NCBI GenBank assembly: GCA_016285345.1
Contig: JAEEQN010000014.1
Coordinates: 1-63,872, forward strand
Length of the DNA stretch: 63,872 nucleotides
Source: Victivallales bacterium
GTDB taxonomy: Bacteria > Verrucomicrobiota > Lentisphaeria > Victivallales > UBA1829
Direction: 5' to 3'
Below the pieces are notes generated by a model that made no database searches, was not told the DNA's origin, and worked only from the letters and a program-made list of their open reading frames with translations. Both the position numbers and the translations under genes were made by a program. Below, piece after piece: positions 28,326-36,929 of the stretch; within the stretch, counting starts at the first letter, position 1, and the number at the start of each line of letters is the position of its first letter.

Positions 28326-28516
28326 AGATGCCCTGCATCTCCAAAGACCGGGTGCTCAACACCATCCTCGTGCTCAATATCATCGCATTTGCCGTCGCCG
28401 AGGTGTGGTTCGACGATCTGGTCACGCTCAATTGGTTCCTGCGCAGTGCGCTTGCCGTTCACCTGGTCCTGCGCTGGCCGCATATTTTCTACGAACGGAA
28501 CGGCTGGAAACATTAA
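28322..28516 (+). CDS. Small membrane protein coupled to the mini-pseudopilin
   Basis: A protein of 64 residues beginning MKMPCISKDR with an AAGGGG site upstream. It overlaps the mini-pseudopilin by 4 nt. The middle is hydrophobic (VLNTILVLNIIAFAVAEVW, about 11-29, and WFLRSALAVHLVLRW, about 38-52), which suggests one or two membrane helices. I do not recognise a family. The next gene has its own promoter 35 nt downstream. Confidence 0.55.
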   Translation: MKMPCISKDRVLNTILVLNIIAFAVAEVWFDDLVTLNWFLRSALAVHLVLRWPHIFYERNGWKH

Positions 28517-28550
28517 TAGTCCGCTTTTCCCGGAAAACATGATATCATGC

Positions 28551-28578
28551 TTGATTTTTCCGAAAAGTGTGGTATAGT
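28551..28578 (+). promoter_or_regulatory. Promoter of the second pseudopilin gene
   Basis: TTGATT (28551-28556), 16 nt, TATAGT (28573-28578). It overlaps the first in-frame ATG (28547), so translation must begin later, at 28649. Confidence 0.7.
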
Positions 28579-28648
28579 GAAAGAAATAATATATAGTCTA
28601 ATCCGAGACTCCATTTTGATGAAGCCCCCGCTCAGAAAGGATTCCGTC

Positions 28649-29533
28649 ATGAAACAACATCCCCGATATCGCTGTTATTCCCTGATCGAACTGCTGGTCG
28701 TGATCGCCGTCATCGTGATTCTGGCAGGTATCCTGTTCCCCGCGCTGCGATCCGCCCGTGAAAGCGCGAGACGTGCGCAGTGTCTGGCCAACCAGAAGAA
28801 CCTCGGCGTATATGTGACCCAGTACGCGCAGAACAACAACCAGAAGATGACCGTGATCTCCAGCTGGTCGACCTGGTACCGCGACCTTCTGAATGCGAAC
28901 GGCGGCATGAAGGACGGCCAGGAAAACTCCAACGACTATCTCGCCGGTGACCAGGCGGGGAAACCCGACCAGGGAAAACGCGATAATTGCCTGACCGCGA
29001 CCGGCCAGGCAATGGTGAAGGTCTTCAAGTGTCCCAGCGACTCGTCCACGGGCGCTACCGCCAGCTACGGCCGAAACAACCCCGTCCGGGGCGGCACGAT
29101 GAAGTATAAAACCGGCTCCAACGGCAATAACGCGGGCGATGCCCTGGCCGATCCGAGGCTCGTGGACAGCCGCCTCAACGATCCGCAGCGTCCGTCCGAC
29201 CTGATTCTGATCACGGACCACTGGGGCCTGAACCATCAGCCGGGCAGATCCAACAACAGCGAGGAATACGAAACGGTCAACGCGTACCACCTGCGTATCC
29301 GCGAAAACGATACGAGCATCGGCGAACTCGGCACCGTCCGCGACGACAAGTCCCGTCACAAAGGCGCGCCGCCAATCCTGTACGTCGACGGCCATGTCGT
29401 GACGAACAACTGGATGCAGACGATCCCGACGCGTTTCCACAAGCTTGCCGAGAGCTACGGCAATTCCGACGGCCTCGGGTGGCAGGGACGCGCCGTCGGC
29501 AGCTGGTCCGACTGGCCCCTCGTGAAGAAATAA
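28649..29533 (+). CDS. Pseudopilin-like protein with H-x9-DG motif
   Basis: A protein of 294 residues from ATG 28649, which has AGAAAGG upstream. The leader is short and basic, then SLIELLVVIAVIVILAGILF forms the methylated helix. The body contains CLANQKNLGVYVTQYAQNN and repeated Gly/Asn-rich segments. The C-terminus has RHKGAPPILYVDGHV, an exact H-x9-DG motif. It is a paralogue of the protein at 27301 (both end in GSWSDWP or GSWSDDP). The two genes flank the mini-pseudopilin pair, which suggests local duplication and decay. Confidence 0.9.
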   Translation: MKQHPRYRCYSLIELLVVIAVIVILAGILFPALRSARESARRAQCLANQKNLGVYVTQYAQNNNQKMTVISSWSTWYRDLLNANGGMKDGQENSNDYLAGDQAGKPDQGKRDNCLTATGQAMVKVFKCPSDSSTGATASYGRNNPVRGGTMKYKTGSNGNNAGDALADPRLVDSRLNDPQRPSDLILITDHWGLNHQPGRSNNSEEYETVNAYHLRIRENDTSIGELGTVRDDKSRHKGAPPILYVDGHVVTNNWMQTIPTRFHKLAESYGNSDGLGWQGRAVGSWSDWPLVKK

Positions 29534-29550
29534 GCCGCATTTTATCTCCT

Positions 29551-29591
29551 AAAAAAAAAGATCGGGCCGTCCGGATTGTTCCGGGCGGCCC
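29551..29591 (-). terminator. Terminator between the pseudopilin and fucosidase genes
   Basis: Stem GGGCCGTCCGG / CCGGGCGGCCC at 29564-29591. On the minus strand a run of nine T follows, so it ends the GH29 transcript. It may also serve the plus-strand pseudopilin gene less efficiently. Confidence 0.8.
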
Positions 29592-29624
29592 GTTGCGTTT
29601 CGCAAAAGTGTCCGCGATCGCGAA

Positions 29625-31205
29625 TCACTTCTCGAATTCGACCTTGAAGCAGAGGGCGATCTTCAGGTTCGGATCGGCCTCGGGCGCATTGATGGTGAGC
29701 GTGGCGCCGTCGTTCGTCCACTTCACATCCTTGGAGGAACCGAGGAGCGAGACCTTTTTGACCTTGGCGTCGAGGTCCGGGACGGTGATCTTCGCGCCGG
29801 GCCTCGGGACGACGAGCGTGAAGACGTAGAGCTTGCCGTCCTTCGTGGTGTAGCGGAGGTCTTCGGCGGTGGCGGGCTTGCCGCGTCCCTCGTTGAATCC
29901 CTGCGCATTGAGGCGTTCGCCGGGGCCCTCGGCCTGCGGACCGGACCCGAATTTCTTCCATGTGCGCGTGCCGTAGATGCCCTCGCCGTTGATCTTCATC
30001 CAGTCGCCGATCCCGGTGCAGGTCACGCGTTCCTTCTCGTCGACGGTGCCGTCCGCGCGGATGGGCACGCTGAGGAGCAGGTTTCCGCCCTTGCTGACGA
30101 TGTCGACGAGCATCTGTATGACGGTTGTGGCGGACTTGTAGTCGCCGCGGTCGTAGATGCCGCGGTCATAGTGCCAGGAGCCGATGCAGGTGTCGGTCTG
30201 CCAGTAGGGAGTGACCATCTGGCCGGGCACGCCGCGTTCGACGTCCCAGACCATCGCCTTGCGCTGTTCCTCGTTCAGCACCTTGCCGCATGCCACGACT
30301 TCCTGTTTGCCATGGTGCTTCTTCAGCATGGTGTTGTAGTAGTAGGCGGTCAGCTCGACGCCGTCGTTGAACGTGGGATAGAACGGCATCACGGTGTCGT
30401 CGTAGTAGACGATCTCCGGCTCGTAGTCGTCGATGAACTGTTTGTGGCGCTTCATGAACTTGTCGCGGTATTCCTGCGAGGGCGGCACGACGCGGTTCGG
30501 ATCCCAGTCCCAGTGGCGGTTGTCCGGGGACGCCTCGTGGTTCTGCGCGTAGAGTTCCTGCGGATCGAGGCCCATTTCCCCCCACCAAGTGCCCGCGCCG
30601 TCTTCCTTCTTCAGCAACCCGTCGTAGTTGCGCGAGGGTTCGTACCAGCACCATGCGTGCGAGGCGTGGATGCTCGCGCCCCAGTGCATGCCCGCGCCCG
30701 TCACGGCCTTCTTCCATTCCTTCGCAATGTCGCGCTTGGGGCCGAGGCGGACGGAATTCCATTCCTGGTACTTGCTGTCCCACATGTCGAAGTTATCATG
30801 GTGGTTCGCGAGGGAGACGACGTACTTCGCGCCCATGCCGCTGAAGAGCTTCGCGAGGTCCTGCGGATCCCATTTCTCCGCCTTCCACATGTGGATGATG
30901 TCCTTGAATCCGGTCTTCTTCTGGTCGCCGTACTTCTCCTGATGGCGTCTGAACTGCCATTCGTTCGGGATGTACATGTTCCGCGCGTACCAGTCGCCGG
31001 ATTCGGGCTCGCACTGCGGACCCCAGTGCGCGAAAATGCCGAACTTGGCGTCCTTGAACCATTCCGGGGTCTGATAATGCGCTTCGAGGGATTCGAGCGT
31101 GGGCTCGAACAGCGGTTCGGCCGGTTCCTCCGTCGCGCAGGAGGGCAGGGCGGACACGGCTGCCGCGGTGAAGAGGATCGCGGCCGGTTTGAGCGTGCTT
31201 TTCAT
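29625..31205 (-). CDS. GH29 alpha-L-fucosidase lipoprotein
   Basis: A protein of 526 residues. The N-terminal signal sequence has a lipobox-like LPSC, suggesting a lipid anchor. The GH29 barrel is recognised by WFKDAKFGIFAHWGPQC, AKYVVSLANHHDNFDMWDS and EIVYYDD, where D269 aligns with the family nucleophile. SKGGNLLLSVPIRADGTV and the following WMKINGEGIYGTR are also standard. A beta-sandwich completes the C-terminus. GH29 removes alpha-linked fucose from plant xyloglucan or host mucin glycans. The gene is divergent from a GH115 gene. Confidence 0.93.
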   Translation of the reverse strand: MKSTLKPAAILFTAAAVSALPSCATEEPAEPLFEPTLESLEAHYQTPEWFKDAKFGIFAHWGPQCEPESGDWYARNMYIPNEWQFRRHQEKYGDQKKTGFKDIIHMWKAEKWDPQDLAKLFSGMGAKYVVSLANHHDNFDMWDSKYQEWNSVRLGPKRDIAKEWKKAVTGAGMHWGASIHASHAWCWYEPSRNYDGLLKKEDGAGTWWGEMGLDPQELYAQNHEASPDNRHWDWDPNRVVPPSQEYRDKFMKRHKQFIDDYEPEIVYYDDTVMPFYPTFNDGVELTAYYYNTMLKKHHGKQEVVACGKVLNEEQRKAMVWDVERGVPGQMVTPYWQTDTCIGSWHYDRGIYDRGDYKSATTVIQMLVDIVSKGGNLLLSVPIRADGTVDEKERVTCTGIGDWMKINGEGIYGTRTWKKFGSGPQAEGPGERLNAQGFNEGRGKPATAEDLRYTTKDGKLYVFTLVVPRPGAKITVPDLDAKVKKVSLLGSSKDVKWTNDGATLTINAPEADPNLKIALCFKVEFEK

Positions 31206-31258
31206 GGTTTTGAACTCCTTTTGTGAGAGGTTGGTGTTTCAGAAACTAAACATTCGAT

Positions 31259-31286
31259 AATATATCCGTCCGAAAAGCTTTTTCAA
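31259..31286 (-). promoter_or_regulatory. Promoter of the GH29 gene
   Basis: On the minus strand TTGAAA (31286-31281), 16 nt, TATATT (31264-31259), 54 nt before the start. Confidence 0.75.
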
Positions 31287-31404
31287 ACGCCATAACGCAC
31301 ATTAACGTAATCTTAACGCGAAAAAAGAAACGTTCCGTTCGCGCCGTGCCGAAACGAAAACGCGGGAAATATCGAAAAAAAGCCCGTCGGTCGGTAGAAA
31401 CGAT

Positions 31405-31433
31405 TTGAAAAAACGGTATTCAAGTATTATAGT
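31405..31433 (+). promoter_or_regulatory. Promoter of the GH115 gene
   Basis: TTGAAA (31405-31410), 17 nt, TATAGT (31428-31433). Together with the minus promoter it makes the 31206-31500 gap a divergent control region for two glycan hydrolases. Confidence 0.75.
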
Positions 31434-31500
31434 AAGGGACGATTGAGATAAAACAAACAACCTTTCGTCAATTTTTCACATCAACATGAGGAAATTTAAC

Positions 31501-34443
31501 ATGCTGAAAAAAGTCATTCTCTCCGCCTGTTGCGTTCTCGCGCTGGCCGCCGCACGGGACGTCTCCGCGCAGCAGCCGTCGCAGATGGGCGCGGCCGCCA
31601 CTCCCTACGTGATGTTCGACAGCGCGCCCGGCGCATTCCAGCTCGCGAAGGACGGCGTTTCCGCCAAAATCCTGGTCGACGCCAACGACTGGGCGGGCGT
31701 GATCCGCGCCGCTAAGGACCTCGGCGACGACGTCGGCAAGGTCACCGGCAAGGCTTCGGAAGTCGTTACGACCGACAAGATCGAAGCCGGTTCCGTCGTG
31801 GTCGGCACGATCGGCAGGAGCAAGCTCATCGACGGCCTCATCGCCGACAGGAAGATCGACGTCTCGAAGATCAAGGGCCAGTGGGAATCGTTCCTGATCC
31901 AGACCGTCGACGGCAGCCTGGTCGTCGCGGGCAGCGACAAGCGCGGCACCATCTTCGGCATCTACGACATCTCCGAGAAGATCGGCGTTTCCCCGTGGTA
32001 CTGGTGGGCCGACGTCCCGGCCAAGAAGCACGACTCCCTCTTCATCGTCCCCGGCGCGTTCGTGCAGGGGCCGCCGAAAGTGAAATACCGCGGCATCTTC
32101 ATCAACGACGAGGAACCGGCGTTCGGGCCGTGGGCGCGCGCCCAGTTCGGCGGCATCAACTCCAAGATGTACGTCCACATGTTCGAACTCATCCTCCGCC
32201 TCAAAGGCAACTACCTGTGGCCGGCGATGTGGGGCAAGGCGTTCAACGAGGACGACCCGGAGAACCCGCGTCTCGCCGACGAATACGGCATCGTGATGGG
32301 CACCAGCCACCACGAGCCCATGATGCGCAACCAGGAGGAATGGACGAAGCGCAACCGCAACCGCCAGCTCGGCGCATGGAACTACAACACCAATAAGGAA
32401 AACCTCTACAACTTCTGGAAAGAGGGCATCACCCGCAACGCCAAATACGACAATCTCGTGACCATCGGCATGCGCGGCGACGGCGACGAGCCCATGGGCG
32501 GCCGCGGCTCCAGGATGGAAGACAACATCAAGATCCTGACCGACGTCATCAAGGACCAGCGCACGCTGATCGAAGAGGCGTACGGCAAGCCCGCCTCCGA
32601 GGTCCCGCAGATGTGGGCGATCTACAAGGAAGTCCAGGACTACTACGACAGCGGCATGCGCGTCCCCGACGACGTCATCATCCTCTGGTGCGACGACAAC
32701 TGGGGCAACGTCCGCCGTCTGCCCACCCCGGAAGAGCGCAAGCGTTCCGGCGGCGCTGGCATGTACTACCACGTCGACTACGTCGGCGGTCCCCACAGCT
32801 ACCGCTGGCTGAACGTCAGCCCCGTCCCGAAACTCTGGGAACAGCTGAACCTGACCTACCGCTGGGGCGCGGACAAGCTCTGGATCCTGAACACCGGCGA
32901 CCTGAAGCCGATGGAGATCCCGATCGACTTCGTGCTGAAGTTCGCGTATGATCCGGATGCCATCCCGCAGGACAAGATCGGCGAATACACTGTGAACTGG
33001 GCGAAAGAGCAGTTCGGCGACGAGTACGCCGAAGAGATCGCCGACATCGTGTCGAAGTACGCGAAGTACAACGCCTGGCGCAAGCCCGAAATCCTCGACG
33101 CCAACACGTACAGCGTCGTCAACGACCGCGAGGCCGACGGCGTCGTCGAAGCCTGGCTGAAGCTTGTCGCACGCGCCGAAGCGCTCAAGGCGAAGATGCC
33201 GAAGGAATACCAGGACGCCTACTTCCAGCTCGTCTACCACCCGGTGAAGGCCTCCGCGCAGGTCGCCGAACTCCAGGTCGATGCCGGAAAGAACCGTCTC
33301 TACGCCCAGCAGGGCCGCGCCTCCGCCAACGAGTTCGCTCATTTCGCCCGTCAGCTCTTCGAAGAGGACAAGAAGCTCGGCGACGTGTACAACAAGGAAA
33401 TCGCCGGCGGCAAGTGGATCCACATGATGGACCAGCCGCACATCGGTACCTCGCAGAACGGCTGGGATACCCCGAACAGCAACCAGATGCCGCGTCTCAC
33501 CGAACTGACCGTCCCGGACGTCTCCGAGATCGGCGTGGCGGTCGAGAACAACAACCAGGCATGGCCCGCTGCTGAAGAGCTCATGCTCCCGACGTTCGAC
33601 AGCTGGAACCCCGTCAAGCACGTCTTCGAAGTCTTCCGCCGCGGCTCGAAGGAAGCCAAGTTCACGGTCAAGACCACCGAACCGTGGATCAAGGTTGACG
33701 TGAAGGAAGACGTCGCCTCCGTGATCGACGTCCCCGTGAACGTCGAGATCGACTGGGCGAAGGCGCAGAACGGCACGAACGCCGGTTACATCGAAGTCAC
33801 CGGCCCGAACGGCACCGCGAAGATCCGCGTCGCCGCCGTCAAGGCCGACGCTCCCGCCGCAAAGAACGGCGAAAAGACCGTCTGGGGCGCGCTCGCGGGT
33901 CCGATCTCCATCCCCGCCGGACAGCCCGCGAAGGTCAACGCCGTCGGCGACGTGACCTGGAAGCTCATCCCGGACTACGGTCGCGCGGACGGCGGCATGT
34001 GCATCTTCCCCGTGACCGCCGACAGCGTCACCGACTACACCAAGGCTCCGAGCATGGAGTACCCGATCTACATCTCCGAGCCCGGCAAGTACGACATCAC
34101 GCTCTACACGTCCCCGACCCTGAACTTCGTCCCGGACCGCGGCCTCCGCGTCTCGGTCGGCATCGACGACGCCAAGCCGAACACGATCGACGCCTACGGA
34201 AACGTTCAGCGCGGATCCTATCGCCAGACCTTCGAGTCCGGCGGCAACAACTGGGACCAGAACGTGAAGGAAAACATCCGCAGGATGCGCACGCAGCTCG
34301 ACGTCGAGAAAGTCGGCACGCACACCCTCAATATCTACATGGTCGATCCGGCGGTCGTCGTCGAGAAGATCGTGATCTCCAAGGGCAACCTCCCGCAGAC
34401 CTACTTCGGACCGAAATTCAGCACTCCGGTGAAGACGAAGTAA
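31501..34443 (+). CDS. GH115 glucuronidase-type hydrolase, secreted
   Basis: A protein of 980 residues. ATG 31501 is preferred over 31486 because GAGGAA lies 7 nt before it. A signal peptide spans 1-24. The body follows the GH115 plan: an N-terminal GAGDRGTIFGIYDISEKIGVSP-like region (seen as SDKRGTIFGIYDISEK), WYWWADVP, KYRGIFINDEEPA, LRLKGNYLWPAMWG, GTSHHEPMMR and WCDDNWGNVRRLP. GH115 enzymes remove glucuronic acid or its 4-O-methyl ether from xylan side chains. A C-terminal beta-sandwich follows the catalytic region. It has its own promoter and terminator. Confidence 0.92.
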   Translation: MLKKVILSACCVLALAAARDVSAQQPSQMGAAATPYVMFDSAPGAFQLAKDGVSAKILVDANDWAGVIRAAKDLGDDVGKVTGKASEVVTTDKIEAGSVVVGTIGRSKLIDGLIADRKIDVSKIKGQWESFLIQTVDGSLVVAGSDKRGTIFGIYDISEKIGVSPWYWWADVPAKKHDSLFIVPGAFVQGPPKVKYRGIFINDEEPAFGPWARAQFGGINSKMYVHMFELILRLKGNYLWPAMWGKAFNEDDPENPRLADEYGIVMGTSHHEPMMRNQEEWTKRNRNRQLGAWNYNTNKENLYNFWKEGITRNAKYDNLVTIGMRGDGDEPMGGRGSRMEDNIKILTDVIKDQRTLIEEAYGKPASEVPQMWAIYKEVQDYYDSGMRVPDDVIILWCDDNWGNVRRLPTPEERKRSGGAGMYYHVDYVGGPHSYRWLNVSPVPKLWEQLNLTYRWGADKLWILNTGDLKPMEIPIDFVLKFAYDPDAIPQDKIGEYTVNWAKEQFGDEYAEEIADIVSKYAKYNAWRKPEILDANTYSVVNDREADGVVEAWLKLVARAEALKAKMPKEYQDAYFQLVYHPVKASAQVAELQVDAGKNRLYAQQGRASANEFAHFARQLFEEDKKLGDVYNKEIAGGKWIHMMDQPHIGTSQNGWDTPNSNQMPRLTELTVPDVSEIGVAVENNNQAWPAAEELMLPTFDSWNPVKHVFEVFRRGSKEAKFTVKTTEPWIKVDVKEDVASVIDVPVNVEIDWAKAQNGTNAGYIEVTGPNGTAKIRVAAVKADAPAAKNGEKTVWGALAGPISIPAGQPAKVNAVGDVTWKLIPDYGRADGGMCIFPVTADSVTDYTKAPSMEYPIYISEPGKYDITLYTSPTLNFVPDRGLRVSVGIDDAKPNTIDAYGNVQRGSYRQTFESGGNNWDQNVKENIRRMRTQLDVEKVGTHTLNIYMVDPAVVVEKIVISKGNLPQTYFGPKFSTPVKTK

Positions 34444-34472
34444 GCCTTCCCTGCTGAAACTCTGAATCCTCG

Positions 34473-34510
34473 CCATGCCGGACCTCGTGCCCGGCATGGT
34501 TTTTTCTTTT
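34473..34510 (+). terminator. Terminator of the GH115 gene
   Basis: Stem CCATGCCGG / CCGGCATGG followed by TTTTTTCTTTT, 29 nt past the stop. Confidence 0.88.
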
Positions 34511-34517
34511 GTTCGCC

Positions 34518-34545
34518 TTGCATTCGGGATAAAGGGCATTATATT
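34518..34545 (+). promoter_or_regulatory. Promoter of the LRR gene
   Basis: TTGCAT (34518-34523), 16 nt, TATATT (34540-34545), 77 nt before the chosen start. Confidence 0.6.
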
Positions 34546-34621
34546 ATTCCGCAGGAAAACCGTTGCAATATCTGTTCGGGTGCGAACGCTGCGCCCGGCC
34601 GCAAGGAGGATGGAATCATAT

Positions 34622-35443
34622 ATGTCCCCTGACGACAAAGACAAAAATCTGGCCGAATCCGATAAGATCGTCCGCGAAGCGAAACGGGAACGCCGGAAGC
34701 GCCGGATCAATTTCATCGGTGCTTTGCTGTTCTCGATCCCGGTGCTTTTCCTGCCGTTATTGTGGCCCGCATACGACTATGCGTATACCTGCCGTATCCC
34801 GCAGGGGACGAAAGTCGTCGACTTTTCCGTGGCCGTGCCTTATGCCCCGTGTTTCGAGTATTTCTTTCAATCCGAAAAGTACAGGCTTTGGCCGCTTCTG
34901 TATTACCGGCGGTACGTGATCCCCGACGGTGCGACGGAAATAGTGGCGCTGTGTTTTTGCCAGCGTCATCTGCGCAGCATCCGGATCGCGGACAGCGTGA
35001 CGTCAATCGGGGAACGGGCGTTTGCGGATTGCCCGTTCCTGAGGGATGTCGCACTGCCGGAATCCCTGACGGAGATCAGGAGCGGTATGTTTGTCCGCTG
35101 TTCGAATCTGAAGCATATCCGGATCCCGTCCGGAGTGCGGTCGATCGAGCGCTATGCGTTTTGTCAATCGGGACTGCTGGAGATCGTCCTGCCGGAATCG
35201 CTGGAGAGCATTGGGGAAGGCGCCTTTACCGAGTGTACCGGTCTGAAGAAGATCGTGATCCCGCCCAAAGTGAAGGAGATCGGGCCGCGGGCGTTTGCTG
35301 ACTGTACCGCCCTCGCGGATGTCGAACTGCCGCCCGGCATGACAGTCGCTCCGGACGCGTTCGAAGGGACGCCGTTTCAACAGGCCGCCGAAAGGAAAGG
35401 AACAAGCCCGGAACTCACGTCCGTGACCATACGCAGGCCGTGA
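34622..35443 (+). CDS. Membrane-anchored BspA-type leucine-rich repeat protein
   Basis: A protein of 273 residues starting MSPDDKDK, 12 nt after an AAGGAGG site. An earlier in-frame ATG at 34610 overlaps that site. The cytoplasmic N-terminus is highly charged, and one membrane helix lies at about 32-52. Outside there are about six LRR_5/BspA repeats of the form IxIxxxVTSIGExAFxxCxxLxxVxLP (SIGERAFADCPFLRDVALP, SIGEGAFTECTGLKKIVIP, EIGPRAFADCTALADVELP). Such repeats serve in adhesion or binding of surface partners. Monocistronic. Confidence 0.85.
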   Translation: MSPDDKDKNLAESDKIVREAKRERRKRRINFIGALLFSIPVLFLPLLWPAYDYAYTCRIPQGTKVVDFSVAVPYAPCFEYFFQSEKYRLWPLLYYRRYVIPDGATEIVALCFCQRHLRSIRIADSVTSIGERAFADCPFLRDVALPESLTEIRSGMFVRCSNLKHIRIPSGVRSIERYAFCQSGLLEIVLPESLESIGEGAFTECTGLKKIVIPPKVKEIGPRAFADCTALADVELPPGMTVAPDAFEGTPFQQAAERKGTSPELTSVTIRRP

Positions 35444-35644
35444 GCTAGGAAAAACGCATCCTTGACGGCGGCGATGTATCGTTCAGGTAAAGTTTTTGAA
35501 TCATTTCTATGGGAATAACAGGCGCACTCCGTTTTTCGGCTTATTGCCTGCTTTATGATGCCTGTACGCGCGCCGGTTTTTCACCTCAATTCAACCCTCG
35601 GACTCCGAAAACCCGTTTTTTTCGTTTTTTTCTTCGAAACACGC

Positions 35645-35672
35645 TTGATTTTTAGCGGAACCGGGGTATATT
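35645..35672 (+). promoter_or_regulatory. Promoter of the tRNA pair
   Basis: TTGATT (35645-35650), 16 nt, TATATT (35667-35672), 17 nt before the first tRNA. Confidence 0.7.
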
Positions 35673-35688
35673 AAATACATTCAGTTGC

Positions 35689-35764
35689 TCCGGCATAGCT
35701 CAGTCGGTAGAGTAGGTGGCTGTTAACCACCCTGTCGCAGGTTCGAGTCCTGCTGCCGGAGCCA
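35689..35764 (+). tRNA. tRNA-Asn (anticodon GTT)
   Basis: Cloverleaf with acceptor stem TCCGGCA / TGCCGGA, anticodon GTT at 35722-35724, T-loop GTTCGAGTC and an encoded CCA end. Co-transcribed with the next tRNA, 23 nt away. Confidence 0.96.
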
Positions 35765-35787
35765 TTTTATTTTGACACCCTTTGGTT

Positions 35788-35863
35788 GGCTGCTTAGCTC
35801 AGTCGGTAGAGCGATGGAATCATAATCCACAGGTCGCTGGTTCGAACCCGGCAGCAGCCACCA
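35788..35863 (+). tRNA. tRNA-Met (anticodon CAT), elongator type
   Basis: Acceptor stem GGCTGCT / AGCAGCC, anticodon CAT at 35821-35823, T-loop GGTTCGAACC and encoded CCA. The paired position 1-72 excludes initiator tRNA. A lysidine-modified tRNA-Ile2 would also read CAT and cannot be fully excluded by eye. Confidence 0.9.
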
Positions 35864-35961
35864 TTTTTTTGTTTATAGACAACGGGTTACACTCCTTCTT
35901 GTTTTATCTTTCTCTTGCTGACTCCCCCTCAATCCGTGGGTTGCGCAAGCTGTTTATGGGT

Positions 35962-36349
35962 TCTTCGACGGTTTCTGACAAAGAAAACAGGATATGTTTC
36001 AGACGCATCAATGAGATAGAGCAAAAGGACACGTTTCTACGATAACTTATGAAAACGAGGTAGCCGGAACCCCTGTGCTGTCAAGTCAAAAGCCGGCATA
36101 AAGCCGCCCTCTTTCGGGGCTTTTTATTCCGTTTTTGCCTGTGACAGCTTCGGGAACCCGTCTGATCAATCACTGCGGTTTTCTGAAAAACAAGTTCAGA
36201 AAACCTTGTTTGCGAGAAAAGATCATCTCGAAACAGTCTCTGTATTCTCTGAAGGCCGGGGCTGGCAATGACTCAAAATCTGAAAAGCTACCATCTCTCC
36301 GAAAAATCATGAGAGAACCCCTAAAAGTTTTGTCAGAAACCGTCGAAGA
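35962..36349. repeat. 21-bp perfect inverted repeat pair
   Basis: Arms at 35962-35982 and 36329-36349, separated by 346 bp. Both arms read SSTVSDK in one frame (plus strand for the left arm, minus strand for the right). Confidence 0.85.
36100..36127 (+). terminator. Probable terminator of the tRNA transcript
   Basis: AAAGCCGCCC, a six-base loop and GGGGCTTTTT form a stem with a T-run. It is 237 nt after the second tRNA. Confidence 0.5.
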
Positions 36350-36929
36350 GGCTGTTTTTGCTTTTCCCTTGGCATCGGAGAATCCCCAAAAACGCATCAT
36401 CGGACTCTCTTCTACCCCCTTTTGCCGCCCATTCTCCGTTTGGGTACAGGCAACGTCCGGTACTCGTTTTGAACTCGATTCCGACATCTGTTTGTGATTT
36501 TTGTTTTCGTTTATTCCCTCATCTCAAAAAAAACAGCGCGACCCGATTAAAAACGGCCAGTACTGCCCCGATTTTGAGCTTAATCTCATTCCAGTTAAGA
36601 TATTATACCTCAGGTAGAAAATCTTAAAAGAGACTGACATTTGATCTGATATTCTATCAGTTGTTTTAAATAATACATTCTTTATTTCTGTTCATCCGAC
36701 TTCAGGAACAGGTTGCTTAATGCAAGCGAAAGTCACAACCCTGATAACCCCGGTATGGTGTGAAGAAGAAACACGCTGGATCACCACACTTTTAGCTGTG
36801 GAGGACAGGCGGGGACAGCCCCAGATCTCAACTCCTGTTCCATCGGTCTTTTCTTTTACAAATGTGCCGTGCCTCCGAGGTCGATCCTCAGAGAACACGG
36901 CAGTGTTATGAACGGATGATGCGATCGGA

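Larger units (their letters stand above)
35864..36929. other. Kilobase gap without a convincing gene, containing a 21-bp inverted repeat
   Basis: The stretch holds short overlapping open frames on both strands but none with a ribosome site or recognisable protein. A perfect 21-bp inverted repeat lies at 35962-35982 and 36329-36349 (TCTTCGACGGTTTCTGACAAA). A probable terminator of the tRNA transcript is at 36100-36127. Base composition is lower in GC than the flanks. It may be a remnant of a mobile element next to the tRNAs, but no integrase or tRNA-derived repeat is visible. Confidence 0.5.

Noticed and set aside
31468-34716. A 1082-codon open frame on the minus strand
   Set aside because: Antisense to the GH115 gene; only the sense strand has signal peptide, promoter, ribosome site and family motifs.
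35689-35863. tRNA genes as an attachment site of an integrated element
   Set aside because: No duplicated tRNA 3' end and no integrase gene were found nearby.
36867-36900. Hairpin downstream of the CobW-type gene as a terminator
   Set aside because: The stem is good, but no T-run follows on the minus strand.
36720-36911. A 63-codon plus-strand frame before the CobW-type gene
   Set aside because: No ribosome site, no similarity I recognise, and a frame of similar length exists on the other strand.
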